Of a stretch of DNA of 64,000 bases, positions 11,501-18,690 are shown piece after piece. The notes under the pieces were generated by a model that made no database searches, was not told the DNA's origin, and was given only the letters and a program-made list of their open reading frames with translations. Every line of letters starts with the position of its first letter. Positions within the stretch are counted from its first letter, which is position 1. This stretch comes from CALBPI01 sp039033995 (GTDB taxonomy: Bacteria; Pseudomonadota; Gammaproteobacteria; Steroidobacterales; Woeseiaceae), in assembly GCA_039033995.1 (NCBI GenBank), contig JBCCBP010000001.1, forward strand, positions 253,691-317,690, read 5' to 3'. The position numbers and the translations under genes were made by a program.

Positions 11501-14500
11501 GGTGGTGGCGGCAACGGTGGTGCGGCGGGAATGGTGTTGGCGTCCAACGACGCCGCCGCGAATAGCGATGATTCGAATGTGCCGTCGCTACCCTCACTCA
11601 CCAATTTCAGTCTTGGCGGCACCGGTGGCCAAGGGGCGGACAGCGGCGACGTTACCGTGACGCACACCGGTAGCATCGTTGCGCGAGGTGACAATGCCTA
11701 TGGTATCTATGCACAGACCATTGCCGGTGGTGGCGGCACGATGGGTGCCAGCTATGACATTCTGGCGGGTAGCGCGGTCGATGTACTGGCACCGATACTG
11801 GTGGGCAGTCGCGATGGCGGCTCCGGCGCCGCTGGAAGCGTGACCGTCAACTCGACCGGCGATGTCATTATGCTCGGTGCGAATAGCCAGGCGTGGAACG
11901 TGCAGTCAGTCAATGGCGGCGGTGGCGATCTACAGTTGCAGCTAGTAGCGAACGAGAGCGATACACCGGGTGATGATACGACGATCACGAGCGATGTCGT
12001 GATTGGCTCGGCTTCCGTCGAAGAAGGGCGAGGCAGCGATGTCGCTGGCGATCATACCGGTAACCTGATGACACTTGGCCGCAACGCCAGTGGCTCGACG
12101 ACGCAGTCGATCGGCGGTGGCGGCGGTACTGGTCAGATTGATGTCGTGGCCAGCAACGATACATCGGTGGAGATCACTGCTGTACTCGGTGGCAGCGATT
12201 CGGCGAATAGCGGCGGCGGGAATCTTGAGATGACGCGCGATGGCGATGTCATGACCGCCGGCGCGAACGCGCCGGCGACCATTGTGCAGTCAATCGGTGG
12301 CGGTGGCGGCACGTTGGTCATTGATGTCGCATCACAGGACGCAGGTGACGACCTGAAGCCGGACCCTTCCCAAGGCGGTACAGATAGCAGTCTGATCAAG
12401 CTCGCCGAGGCGACGACCGAAACGGGCGATGGGCAAGCCACGCAGGCGGCCGGTAGTAGTGCCACGATTGGTCTCGGTGCGAGCGCAGGATTGACCAATG
12501 ACGGCGGCACGCTTGATCTCACTTACGACGGCGACCTACTAACCCAAGGCGAACGCGCCCCGGCTTTACTCGCACAAAGCATCGGCGGAGGTGGCGGCGA
12601 TGCCAGACTGCTCGGCCTGGACGCAGTCAGTGTTAGTTTCGGCGGCGAAAGTGCGGCATCCGGTAGCGGTGGCGATATCATGCTGACCAACACTGGCGAT
12701 ATCATGACGATCGGCGAACTCTCGCATGGCGTCGTGCTGCAGAGCATCGGCGGCGGTGGCGGGTTGGTATTGACCGACCTCGAGGCATCCACCGTCGCTT
12801 GGACGTTACGCGACAGTAACCAGGGCTCCGGTGGCGATATCCTATTCAATCAAGTCGGTGACATCCTGACACGCGGTGATCAGTCGATCGCCCTCGCTGT
12901 GCAAAGTCTCGGCGGCGGTGGCGGCATGTTGGATCGCGTCTTCAGCGGCACGGCGGGCGGCGCTGGATCCGGCGGCGATATCACCGTGACTCTCGATGGC
13001 AGCCTGATGGCGATGGGTGACAACGGTATTGGCTTGTTCGCGCAGTCGGATGGCACTGATGGCCAGGGTGATATCGACATCACACTGCAGTCGGAGCATT
13101 TTATTTTCGCGGGCGATAACGGCACGGCAGTCTGGTTGTCCGGCGGCGAGCAAAACCGTCTGGCAAATTTTGGCACGATAGCAACGAACGATGGCATCGA
13201 CGGACTGGCAATACGCACCGATGGCGGCGCATTGACCATTAGTAACGCTGGCACGGTGGTTGGTTCGCTGGCTCTGACGGGTAACAACAACCGCTTCGTT
13301 AACTCAGACGCAGCACGGCTGACAGCGGGCGCCAACGTCGATCTGGGTGGCGCAGCCAGTCTGCTGAACAACGACGGTCTGTGGTCGTCTGGTGATTCGG
13401 GATACGCGTTAACCACCAACCTAAATGGCGGCTTTCAGCAGTCAGAAACGGGCAGCGTGCTCGCCGATATCGATTTTGCCAACGGCAACGTCGATCAGGT
13501 GTTTGCAACCGGCAGTGCCAATCTCAACGGTACGATTCGTACCCAACTGCTCAATACGGCCGTCATTGCTGCCGGTAGCTTTTCGCAGACACTGGTTCGC
13601 GCCGATGGCGGCCTGATCAACGATGGCGTCGTTCTGGATGCGTTGCCATCGGTTGTTGTGCAGCAGAACATGCGCTATACGGCAAACGAGGCGATCCTCG
13701 ATTACGATGTCGATTTTTCTGCAGCCGGGCTCGATGCCAATCTCGCCGCGGTCGGAACTTACCTGAATGATGTGCAGAATGCTGGCGGTGGCAATGCCGC
13801 CTACGGTGACGTCATTTCCAAGCTCGTGACCGACCCGGATCTTGATACCTACCGTCACTCGCTATCGCAATTGTCGCCCGACTTTTATGCGGAACATCAG
13901 GTGCAGCTCATTAACAGTTCGCTCGACTTTGCGGATCGCATGATGGGCTGCCAGCGAGACTCCGGCGGCCGACGTGAGATCACGGAGTCTCGCTGTGTTT
14001 GGGCGCAGGTCGATCAGTTCTCGACCCGTAACGACGCGGCCCGTGATTATAAGGCGATGGATGGCACGACCGGCCGCTACTCGCTGGGTGGTCAGACACT
14101 GCTGGGTAGCGACTGGTCACTGGGGTTCAGCCTGTCGCGGGAGAGCAATAACAGCGATGGCTACGATGGTCGCTGGCGCTCTCGTAGCGAAACCAATCAA
14201 TGGGGGTTGATGGCATCCCGCCGCAGTGAGCGCACTTTGTGGTCAGGCGGCGTGTCTTATGGCAAGAGTCGTGCCGTGAGCAACCGACAAGGCGCGTTGG
14301 TCAATACCTTCGGCACATTGGCTGAGCGCGAGATGGATACACTGCTGGGTCAATGGCAAGTATCGCATCGCGTACCGATGCAAGACTGGTACTGGCAACC
14401 AAGTCTTGGCGCGGGCTTTGTCGAGCTACGTAGTCGGGCCAGCCAGGAAGCCGGAGCGACCGCGTTGGATCTTCAGTTTCTTGATGACGATGAAACTCAC

Positions 14501-14824
14501 ACCTGGATAAGACCGGCACTGGAAGTTGGCAGAACGCTAAAGGTGGGTGAGAACAGTGCACTGACAATGAGCCTCGAGCTATCGGCGATCGAATTTCTAA
14601 GCGGCTCGACAACCAATATCAATGCGCGGCTGGCTGGTGCGCCGACAACAGTCGCTCCGATGGTCGTTGGCAGCGAACTACCGGACTCCATGTTGCGGAC
14701 CCGATTCGGTATTGATTTCCGTGGTAGCAGTAACATGCGAACTCGATTTTTCATCGACAGCGGCAATCAGGGTCGCAATCAGCAAGACTCGGTCAATCTT
14801 CGATTCGAATTGCCGCTACGCTAG
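2516..14824 (+). CDS. Giant Gly-rich repeat autotransporter (type Va secretion)
   Basis: Predicted surface protein of 4102 residues. The ATG at 2516 follows a GGGAG site and opens a signal peptide ending ALPALA around residue 33; the frame is open upstream but without a signal peptide. Residues about 360-3470 are a repeat array (separate entry) expected to fold as a beta-solenoid passenger. A non-repetitive linker follows. The last ~280 residues, from about VWAQVDQFSTR, are rich in alternating hydrophobic and polar strands (GYSLGGQTLLGSDWSLGFSLS) and match an autotransporter beta-barrel. The chain ends LRFELPLR, so the usual final aromatic residue is missing although an F lies six residues from the end. 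An adhesin or biofilm role is likely by family only. A sigma factor gene follows 91 bases downstream on the same strand. Confidence 0.85.
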   Translation: MNRDTKSLFDTGLRGLTTLLLVLAGGHALPALADCSDPDDLAAAMQPGPTTVADDCVLNPVNGEPATVVQIIVDDQGLPTYAFTDAGDLILMRFEVDDRIACVEPDEGTQACDVYIVREQNINPTTMLVDTVQLQLEQPVDPDNPDAPQPPINTEMLVQSDGGALDQEADANAETPGDPAVPVEQDLNARGRIDEQATGAGGRNGAVAYGVDICFPFIGCVTVGRRGSDGGRGAAGPDLNFDVGETHGDIRTTGSGEDGIRLVSTGGRGGTGSSTVVSSFGPYDGGDGGDGGDIDLTNRVAITTTMDNSHGIAVLSRSGRGGDGGDSILGTGGGGAGGATAGGVVMVENAGAILTEGDNSHGILAQSVGGSSGNGGDSWGIVGRSGSGTSGGAGGAVTVNNDGVIQTLGAGSHGILAQSIGGTGGDGGNSTGIIALGDQGDGEDDNPGGSAGAVTITNGATGAIETAGDFSVGVLGQSIGGGGGNSGRATGIVVLGSNSSEGGSGDAVDITNEAGAQIATAGVESHAILAQSIGGGGGNAGGVTGLVAIGGEAGSGSDGGSVEVTNAGSISTAGDGARGIFSQSIGGGGGTGSRANGAVAIGGTGGASSLGLDVTVSNSGDIVTLGDRAVAIQAQSIGGGGGDGGSTTGSFTIGGLASAGGDANTVSVTHSGRISTGGSGGGDDAIGILAESIGGGGGNGGSSVSGGFVAGSSIGGLGGGGGDGGEVVVTLASADASAPAAVETNGDRAIGILAQSVGGSGGNGGAAAQTTASSVLAVSTAIGGDGSGGGDGNTATLNGSGTISTRGNSATGVLLQSVGGGGGNGGTTVASSAQAGALGASAAITVGASGGTGGIGGSVNSDFAGAITTTGDASLAFIAQSVGGGGGNGGTTVGSALNVSAGGGAAASTAIGGSGGTGGDGGIVNVTLGDDASDTLRTQGAQSGGVLIQSVGGGGGNGGLTVAGAVSGSAGIDGAISTAIGGDGGGAGIGREVTAVIGSNVITQGDLSTAITVQSVGGGGGNGGTAVAAGAALSGVGSLSVSTALGGAAGGGGNGGDATATIGGDDANQIETSGVRSTAVLVQSIGGGGGNGGTSVGAGLSVGVGTIGGAISTSIGGSGGQGGDGALADASVASNIVTNGESADGVIVQSIGGGGGNGGVSVAPAIGGGGAGGAAVSTSLGGSGDAGGNGGVATLDFDGSVETRGANSTGLLVQSVGGGGGNGGGSVSASLAVGGVAGLSVSTSIGGSGGGGGDGGQDDLTDPVAPDLLPELYAVNLSADGDVTTRGSNSSGILSQSIGGGGGNGGYAIAASGAIGGNALAVAIGIGGAGEGGGDGKDVSSLSFADVQTFGDDSAAITAQSIGGGGGNGGYNVSAALSGSVGGSGAVSVGVGGSGGGAGDGGKVLSISNGTITTSGDRSVGFLTQSVGGGGGNGGASIAANGSVGTGVSAALSVAVGGSGAGGGAGALVDAQSRGDIVTLGEQSVGVLAQSVGGGGGNGGMSIAGSLSLAGGGGGGGAIGIGGSGAGGGNGGLVRLSVDNDVVTTGTNSSAVIAQSVGGGGGNGGLAIGIGASGTGSVSLAAGVGIGGSGDGGGNGDATSARVNGTIMTEGNSAVGVLTQSVGGGGGNGGIGIGGAVSVGSSGSSGSGAVSVGVGGSGGGGGDGGAVLSDVSGYVQTRGDNSVGVLTQSVGGGGGNGATAVGASLSGGTTSGAVAVAVGGSGDTGGDSVAATSTLTAGVVTTGNRSNAVMTQSVAGGGGNGGVSVAGAVNLSQGSGGALAVGVGGFGAAGGNAGDVESIVETTLDNSQIATMGDESTAIVAQSIGGGGGNGGLNVSAAVNMSSSSGAAVGVGIGGFGGGGGDAGNVVLDVSADVVTEGSDSHGLMAQSLGGGGGNGGINVTGALNMTSTGSGASAAVGVGGFGGTGGIAGNVDVDFAGALVARAGADDSPGSHGIIAQSIGGGGGNGGVNVAAGLSFTSSTGAGDGNALLVGIGGFGGGGQSAGMVDVFVADGSSISANGDERSSIFAQSVGGGGGNGGVNVSQGIASDAALVFGMGGFGGAGGAAQTVTVNSGADLFTNGREAHGIFAQSLGGGGGNGGLNVSGALTFSEQTSVPTLTFGMGGFGGDGNISALVDVTQRGTVVTQGDQAHGIFAQSLAGGGGNGGVNISNALNFSGATDNGAYQSLSMVVGIGGHGGLGANAGNASVTSFGDLFTSGHGARGILAQSIGGGGGNGGLNFSGNVAKRSSLVTMGIGGFGAGAGNAGSATVLRGDENEAAGMIVTDGVGAIGIEATSIGGGGGNAGANIVAALVLAEEGTDEPAADDEDRERPRHSGVDDEVFTNYDAVIAELNGRNATEDSEPAENDSSQSRYAVQVAIGGAGGGAGNGAEARVDNYGDIATLQERSHGILAQSIGGGGGNAALNVALTFLDEDAEHRGLNLSLGGATGDGGIGGAVNVVHDGAIETLANDSYGILAQSIGGGGGNVGATIDVEEAADGDLSISLGRRGGVGGQGGAVDVIANGSIVTRGDRSWGVLAQSLGNGGGNSGVTSIAGSTDSDASMNFSFGLEGADGGDGGAASIDVQGLVVTEGTDAHAVFAQSVGGGGGNAGDIGSDAASIAFSLGGDGGIGGIGGMVDITSGAEVMTTGTGAIGIFAQSIGGGGGNGGKSEAETDGSDASLAINLGGSGGDGARGGTVEIDNTGVVMTRGDNAHAIFAQSLGGGGGNAGMTVTTFGSSGNDESGSTQLAMNVGGSGGDGAEGNVVTVINSGSVQTEGARAAGIYAQSVGGGGGNANQVITALLDAGVTVSLGLGGNGGEGGAGNDVTVDNIVDAAGNVGRIVTTGDSAHGIVAMSIGGGGGNGANVISMVADEDLDEDSSDTQASSATSMNIGGSGGMGGVSGLVTVNNDGEIVTLGRQSHGVFAQSIGGGGGNGGIVFVQGNDSLAAIASVDQNISIGGNGGEGNLSGDVIVNNSGAIDVAGDGAYGVFAQSIGGGGGNGGAAGMVLASNDAAANSDDSNVPSLPSLTNFSLGGTGGQGADSGDVTVTHTGSIVARGDNAYGIYAQTIAGGGGTMGASYDILAGSAVDVLAPILVGSRDGGSGAAGSVTVNSTGDVIMLGANSQAWNVQSVNGGGGDLQLQLVANESDTPGDDTTITSDVVIGSASVEEGRGSDVAGDHTGNLMTLGRNASGSTTQSIGGGGGTGQIDVVASNDTSVEITAVLGGSDSANSGGGNLEMTRDGDVMTAGANAPATIVQSIGGGGGTLVIDVASQDAGDDLKPDPSQGGTDSSLIKLAEATTETGDGQATQAAGSSATIGLGASAGLTNDGGTLDLTYDGDLLTQGERAPALLAQSIGGGGGDARLLGLDAVSVSFGGESAASGSGGDIMLTNTGDIMTIGELSHGVVLQSIGGGGGLVLTDLEASTVAWTLRDSNQGSGGDILFNQVGDILTRGDQSIALAVQSLGGGGGMLDRVFSGTAGGAGSGGDITVTLDGSLMAMGDNGIGLFAQSDGTDGQGDIDITLQSEHFIFAGDNGTAVWLSGGEQNRLANFGTIATNDGIDGLAIRTDGGALTISNAGTVVGSLALTGNNNRFVNSDAARLTAGANVDLGGAASLLNNDGLWSSGDSGYALTTNLNGGFQQSETGSVLADIDFANGNVDQVFATGSANLNGTIRTQLLNTAVIAAGSFSQTLVRADGGLINDGVVLDALPSVVVQQNMRYTANEAILDYDVDFSAAGLDANLAAVGTYLNDVQNAGGGNAAYGDVISKLVTDPDLDTYRHSLSQLSPDFYAEHQVQLINSSLDFADRMMGCQRDSGGRREITESRCVWAQVDQFSTRNDAARDYKAMDGTTGRYSLGGQTLLGSDWSLGFSLSRESNNSDGYDGRWRSRSETNQWGLMASRRSERTLWSGGVSYGKSRAVSNRQGALVNTFGTLAEREMDTLLGQWQVSHRVPMQDWYWQPSLGAGFVELRSRASQEAGATALDLQFLDDDETHTWIRPALEVGRTLKVGENSALTMSLELSAIEFLSGSTTNINARLAGAPTTVAPMVVGSELPDSMLRTRFGIDFRGSSNMRTRFFIDSGNQGRNQQDSVNLRFELPLR
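3595..12930 (+). repeat. Array of about 49 protein-level Gly-rich repeats, ~66 residues each
   Basis: My hand count finds about 49 copies of a core like GILAQSIGGGGGNGG, spaced on average about 66 codons apart. Each unit reads roughly: D-V-x-T-x-G-x-x-S-x-G-I-x-A-Q-S-I-G5-N-G-G, a short hydrophobic strand, then a GGxGGxGG stretch. Copies are conserved as protein but differ at many synonymous sites, so this is not a recent tandem DNA duplication. The first copies (SSGNGG, TGGDGG) and the last seven or so (GGGGT, GGGGD, GGGGL, GGGGM) drift from the core; the middle is nearly uniform. Confidence 0.9.
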
Positions 14825-14915
14825 CCATCGATAGTGATGGATCGCCTCTCCAGCACAACCTGCCTTGAATTACGAAGCATAAGGCGTATCTTCGGAACAA
14901 ACGGGAGGGTTTGTT

Positions 14916-15470
14916 CTGGGCGATCCGAACATCACACAATTGCTGCACGGCTGGGCGGATGGCAGCGAACAAGATTTGCAGCAGCTGACGCCGCTGGTGT
15001 ACGAGCAGTTGCGTGTCATTGCCCAGAATGCGTTTCGTAGCGAACGCAGTGACCACACGCTGCAAGCGACGGCGCTTGTACACGAAGCTTATGCGCGCCT
15101 AATCGATGTGGAGGTCGAGTGGCGCGATCGCAGTCATTTCTTCTCACTGGCTGCGAGAATGATGCGGCGGATTTTGGTGAGTCATGCACGTGCGCATTCT
15201 GCGGCCAAGCGTGGCGATGGCATTGGCGATCTCCTGCTGGACGATGTCATTGCTATCTCCCCGGAAACCAGTGGCGAGATATTGAATCTTCACGAAGCAC
15301 TCGAAGCCTTGGAAGCGCTCGATGCGCGCAAGGCAACGATACTCGAGCTCAGGTACTTCTCGGGCATGACCTATGAAGAGATGGGCGAAGTGATGGGTTT
15401 GTCGACCAGCACGCTCGACCGCGAAATGCGCTTCGCCAAGGCGTGGTTGCGTGACTATCTTGAGCGCTGA
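14916..15470 (+). CDS. ECF sigma factor, TIGR02999/Sigma70_ECF type
   Basis: Predicted RNA polymerase sigma factor of 184 residues. Region 2 is residues ~9-95 (HTLQATALVHEAY, then FFSLAARMMRRILV) and region 4 residues ~125-180 (ILELRYFSGMTYEEMGEVMGLSTSTLDR helix-turn-helix). The start is set at a CTG codon at 14916, 6-7 bases after a GGGAGGG site, because LGDPNITQLL then lines up residue for residue with MAESDITKLL of the second sigma factor at 46372; no ATG, GTG or TTG in frame gives this N-terminus (first alternative is TTG at 14940). The acidic DAED motif of region 2.2 is replaced by QATA. Members of this group usually sit beside Ser/Thr kinases, as here (convergent kinase 75 bases away). 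Confidence 0.85.
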   Translation: MGDPNITQLLHGWADGSEQDLQQLTPLVYEQLRVIAQNAFRSERSDHTLQATALVHEAYARLIDVEVEWRDRSHFFSLAARMMRRILVSHARAHSAAKRGDGIGDLLLDDVIAISPETSGEILNLHEALEALEALDARKATILELRYFSGMTYEEMGEVMGLSTSTLDREMRFAKAWLRDYLER

Positions 15471-15544
15471 AAAAATCTGACGAGAAATTGCAGTCTGGCA
15501 TATCAGCGAATGAAACCGTTGCTGCCGCGCGACGATGAGGCTGA

Positions 15545-18220
15545 CTACGTCTGTTCGTCTCCATTTCCTGATGCCAAACGATACTGTTCGGCTTTTTCCG
15601 TTTCACCCGTCTTCTCATACAACTCTACAAGCGCGTCGGCAGTCAGCCTTGTCTTGCTATCGCCGCGTGATTGAGCATATTGCTGATAAGCTTCAAGCAG
15701 AAAGCGTTCGGCCTCATCGTAGTTCCCGCTACCAACCAGTGTTTTCCCGAGATAGTGCTTGGCCTGGGCGACGAGACGGTGTGTCTCGCCAAAAGCCGCG
15801 CGCCGAATACTGAGTGCCTGACGCAGTATGTCCTCCGCTTCGGTGTAACGCTGTTGCCGAAAATAAACGTCGCCGATGCCAATGCTGGGAAACGATCGAT
15901 TGGGATGTTCGGCAGGCGTATCGAGTGCGTCTAGCGTTGCGAGCGCCAGTTTGAGATTCTCTAGCGCGCCGTCCAGATCACCCTGGTCTCGCATCAGGAA
16001 TCCCCGGTTGTTGTAGGCGGCGGCCATGCTCGGGTGCGGGCTGTCGAACGTGGCCTCCATGATGCGAATGAATTCAGTGTTGGCATCAACGGCGCCATCG
16101 AGGTCGTTCATACTCTGCAGCAGTTGACTATAGCTATTCCACGTATGCGCGACTTCCATATGTAACGGCCCGAGCATCTTGGTGCGAGACTCAAGGACCT
16201 CGAGATAGAGTTTCTGCGATTCCTCGTAGCGTTCGCTATCACGCAATAACCCGGCAAGTTGCCGCTTGGTGTTATCACTATCCGGATGGTCGCGACCAAA
16301 AATTCGCTGTTGCATGGCGAGTGCATCGCGCAACAACGGCTCTGCCTCAGCGCTGCTATCGCGAATACGCAATAGACCCCCAAGCTCGTCCATCGCTTTG
16401 GCGGTTCGTATCGAGTCGCCGGGTTGGATGCGCTGGGCCATGGCAAGCGTCTCTCGAAATAACGCTTCGGCCTCTGCGTAGTTGCCCATAGTCTCCTGAA
16501 GGAACGCGCGCACTGCAATCGCATCAAGAACCTCTGTCGAATCCTTCTCGAGCAACGCGATTCGCGTGGCATAGGCACTTTCATACAATTCAAAAGCAGT
16601 GTCTGTCGTGCCTAATGCTTGCAATGTCATGCCCAGCGCAATCTGCGTTTCGGCGACGTCTAGATGCCTAGGGCCGAGAAGTGCTGATTGCTCGGTTAGC
16701 GTGTCCTGCAAAAGATCACGCGACGATTCCAGTGCGCTCAGACTGAAGTACACCTCGCCCAACACGCGCTGCATTGAGAATTGTACTTCCGGCTGTTCAG
16801 CGAGCTCTGTGCGAATTCTCTGTGCGCCTGCATCCAACAGATCGCGTGCTGTCAATTCTTCGCCCAGCGATTGATTAGGCTTCGATACGGTGAACAAGCC
16901 AGTTACAAACGCGACGACTTCATTCGCTTTACGTTGTTCTTCGAGAGCGTTGTCGCGTTCCAAAGCGAGTTCGTTCGTGTAGTGCGCAATCATCAAGCCA
17001 AACAAGGTGACGATTGCGAATGTTGCGACCACACCAAGACGATGGCGTTGCATAAATTTTGCGGTGCGATAGAAGGCGGAGTCGGGCCTTGCCACTACTG
17101 GCAGGCCTTCGAGGTGTCGTTGAATGTCCAATGACAGCTGGTTGGCTGAACTATAGCGACGCTCCGGGTCAGGATGTAACGCCTTCATGCAGATCATATC
17201 CAGATCGCCAGCTAACATCTTGACAAGCCGATCAACGCGCACGCCACGCGTTGCCTCGAGCGCTTCATCGGTGAGTGCAGTGTTATCGGACAGGTCCGTC
17301 TTGATCGCAACACTCGGCCGACTTGCGTGCGAGGTAGTCGATTCGCGAATGCCGCTTCCTGTTTGTCGCGCGACATCGTAGTGACGCTTCCCGGCAAGCA
17401 ACTCGTACAGCAAGGCGCCCAGTGCATAGATATCGATGGCAGTCGTCACCGGTCCGCGGCTCAATTGCTCGGGCGCAGCATACACTGGTGTGTGCAATGC
17501 CATGCCCGTCATCGTCAGTTCGTCGTTGTCCTGCTCCACGAGCAACTTGGCGATACCAAAGTCGAGCAGTTTGACGTCGCCCTGTGACGTCACGAGGATA
17601 TTGGAGGGTTTCAGGTCGCGGTGAACAATTAGATTGCGGTGAGCTGCGTGGACCGCCTCGCAGACTTGTATGAATAAGATCAGCCGTGATTTGATGGATA
17701 GCGAGGCATTGTCACAATACTGCGTGATCGGCGACCCGTCGATGTATTCCATGGCGAAGCAAGGTCGCCCATCATCCGTCACGCCGCCATCAAGTAAACG
17801 TGCAATATTGGGATGCTCGAGACGGGCGAGCAATTGCCGCTCCTGCTCGAAGCGATGCACAACGTTCTCGCTGTCCATGCCCTTCTTGATGACTTTCAGT
17901 GCAACCTGTTGTTCGAAGCTCGAGTCGGCGCGTTCGGCAAGAAAGATAGAACCCATGCCGCCGCTACCTATCCGGTCGATCAAGCGCCACTGACCAATGG
18001 TAGAGCCAATCAATTCTTCATCAGAGGCGACAACACGCTGCAACAATGGTTCGTCATGGCGCGTTTCCTGCGCGTCTGCTTCTAGCAGAGCGAGAACCCT
18101 CTCGGCAAGCTCGCTATCGTCCTTGCAGGCATGGCTGACGAATGCGTCGCGCTCGTCCTCCGGCAACGCAATGGCTCTTTCGAATAGCGATTGAAGCCGT
18201 GCCCATTCGTGCTCTGCCAT
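15545..18220 (-). CDS. Membrane Ser/Thr protein kinase with C-terminal TPR domain
   Basis: 891 residues. Residues 1-75 form a helical leader; the kinase domain runs ~77-370 with glycine loop GSGGMG (85-90), catalytic Lys109 in VALK, HRDLKPSN (200-207), DFG (220-222) and APE (249-251), so it should be active. One membrane helix lies at ~395-412, and the rest (~430-891) is a series of TPRs of the Kinesin-light-chain type (repeated ALAMQQRIFGRDHPD-like units), expected on the other side of the membrane as a sensor. ATG 18220 follows GGAG; the frame continues upstream without homology. It is convergent with the sigma factor at 14916, its likely substrate by analogy with ECF43-kinase pairs. Confidence 0.9.
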   Translation of the reverse strand: MAEHEWARLQSLFERAIALPEDERDAFVSHACKDDSELAERVLALLEADAQETRHDEPLLQRVVASDEELIGSTIGQWRLIDRIGSGGMGSIFLAERADSSFEQQVALKVIKKGMDSENVVHRFEQERQLLARLEHPNIARLLDGGVTDDGRPCFAMEYIDGSPITQYCDNASLSIKSRLILFIQVCEAVHAAHRNLIVHRDLKPSNILVTSQGDVKLLDFGIAKLLVEQDNDELTMTGMALHTPVYAAPEQLSRGPVTTAIDIYALGALLYELLAGKRHYDVARQTGSGIRESTTSHASRPSVAIKTDLSDNTALTDEALEATRGVRVDRLVKMLAGDLDMICMKALHPDPERRYSSANQLSLDIQRHLEGLPVVARPDSAFYRTAKFMQRHRLGVVATFAIVTLFGLMIAHYTNELALERDNALEEQRKANEVVAFVTGLFTVSKPNQSLGEELTARDLLDAGAQRIRTELAEQPEVQFSMQRVLGEVYFSLSALESSRDLLQDTLTEQSALLGPRHLDVAETQIALGMTLQALGTTDTAFELYESAYATRIALLEKDSTEVLDAIAVRAFLQETMGNYAEAEALFRETLAMAQRIQPGDSIRTAKAMDELGGLLRIRDSSAEAEPLLRDALAMQQRIFGRDHPDSDNTKRQLAGLLRDSERYEESQKLYLEVLESRTKMLGPLHMEVAHTWNSYSQLLQSMNDLDGAVDANTEFIRIMEATFDSPHPSMAAAYNNRGFLMRDQGDLDGALENLKLALATLDALDTPAEHPNRSFPSIGIGDVYFRQQRYTEAEDILRQALSIRRAAFGETHRLVAQAKHYLGKTLVGSGNYDEAERFLLEAYQQYAQSRGDSKTRLTADALVELYEKTGETEKAEQYRLASGNGDEQT

Positions 18221-18386
18221 GAATTCGCTCCGAGTGTTCTCTAACGAAATAAGCGCCGAACAGGGAGGGCGCAAGGAAGCGTATTGAAACTAAGCTATTT
18301 GTATTCTGCTCAATATAGCATGTGGGGTCGGGTCCGTTCTGAGTCGTGGTTGTTAGCTGGCTCGAGTAGCGTGAGCTCCTAGAGGC

Positions 18387-18421
18387 GTACTGCCCTCCGA
18401 AGGCAGGGGTCAGAGGTTCGA
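18387..18421 (+). other. tRNA-Arg(CCG) 3'-half fragment
   Basis: 35 bases identical to the intact tRNA-Arg at 18691: the anticodon arm with CCG, the variable loop and the 5' side of the T arm. Both ends break into unrelated sequence, so it cannot make a tRNA. The surrounding 18221-18537 holds no gene; a hairpin follows at 18475. Confidence 0.75.
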
Positions 18422-18474
18422 TCAATTGCATGGCAATTGACGACGAGCGGTTTGCCGCAAAGCATGGAGGGTCA

Positions 18475-18494
18475 AGATCGGCTTAGGCCGATCT
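18475..18494. repeat. Perfect hairpin, 8-bp stem, TTAG loop
   Basis: AGATCGGC and GCCGATCT enclose TTAG. It is one of three short GC-rich inverted repeats that sit beside tRNA-Arg fragments in this locus (others at 18585 and 18843). No T run follows, so it is not an ordinary terminator. Confidence 0.6.
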
Positions 18495-18537
18495 AAATCA
18501 CTTCTTCGCCGAGAGATTCGGATACAATGTATACAAC

Positions 18538-18560
18538 GCGCCCGTAGCTCAGCTGGATAG
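18538..18560 (+). other. tRNA-Arg(CCG) 5'-half fragment
   Basis: 23 bases identical to the start of the intact tRNA-Arg: the acceptor strand and the D arm up to the loop. It then breaks into an unrelated ~130-base insert before the intact gene begins. An AT-rich TATACAA stretch just upstream could be a leftover promoter. Confidence 0.75.
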
Positions 18561-18584
18561 GCGAGCAACGGTTCGCGTAGCGAA

Positions 18585-18602
18585 GGCCGGGCATGCCCGG
18601 CC
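18585..18602. repeat. Perfect 18-bp palindrome next to the tRNA fragment
   Basis: GGCCGGGCATGCCCGGCC, a perfect inverted repeat with an 8-bp stem around AT. It lies 24 bases after the 5' tRNA fragment and resembles the other two hairpins of the locus in size and GC content. Confidence 0.6.
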
Positions 18603-18651
18603 AGTATGCGAGCGCCACGAGCCTACCAGCGAGTGGCCGTCCCGTGGTGAG

Positions 18652-18680
18652 TTAAACGCCGGGCGGAAAAAGAATATAAT
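18652..18680 (+). promoter_or_regulatory. Probable promoter of tRNA-Arg
   Basis: A perfect TATAAT -10 box at 18675-18680 with a weak TTAAAC -35 box at 18652-18657, spacing 17. Transcription would start just ahead of the mature tRNA 5' end at 18691. Confidence 0.6.
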
Positions 18681-18690
18681 CAGGACAAAT

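Noticed and set aside
3595..12930. CRISPR-like or tandem DNA repeat array
   Set aside because: Units are conserved as protein, not as DNA; there are no constant short repeats with unique spacers and the frame is open throughout.
2640..13500. Long minus-strand and frame-shifted open frames inside the autotransporter, rich in Pro-Leu-Pro-Pro or Arg/His
   Set aside because: They are antisense readings of GGC/GGT glycine codons (GCC/CCG/ACC on the other strand) and carry no start signals or domains.
15119..18194. Many plus-strand frames antisense to the kinase gene
   Set aside because: They shadow the kinase, whose motifs and codon pattern are clear on the minus strand.
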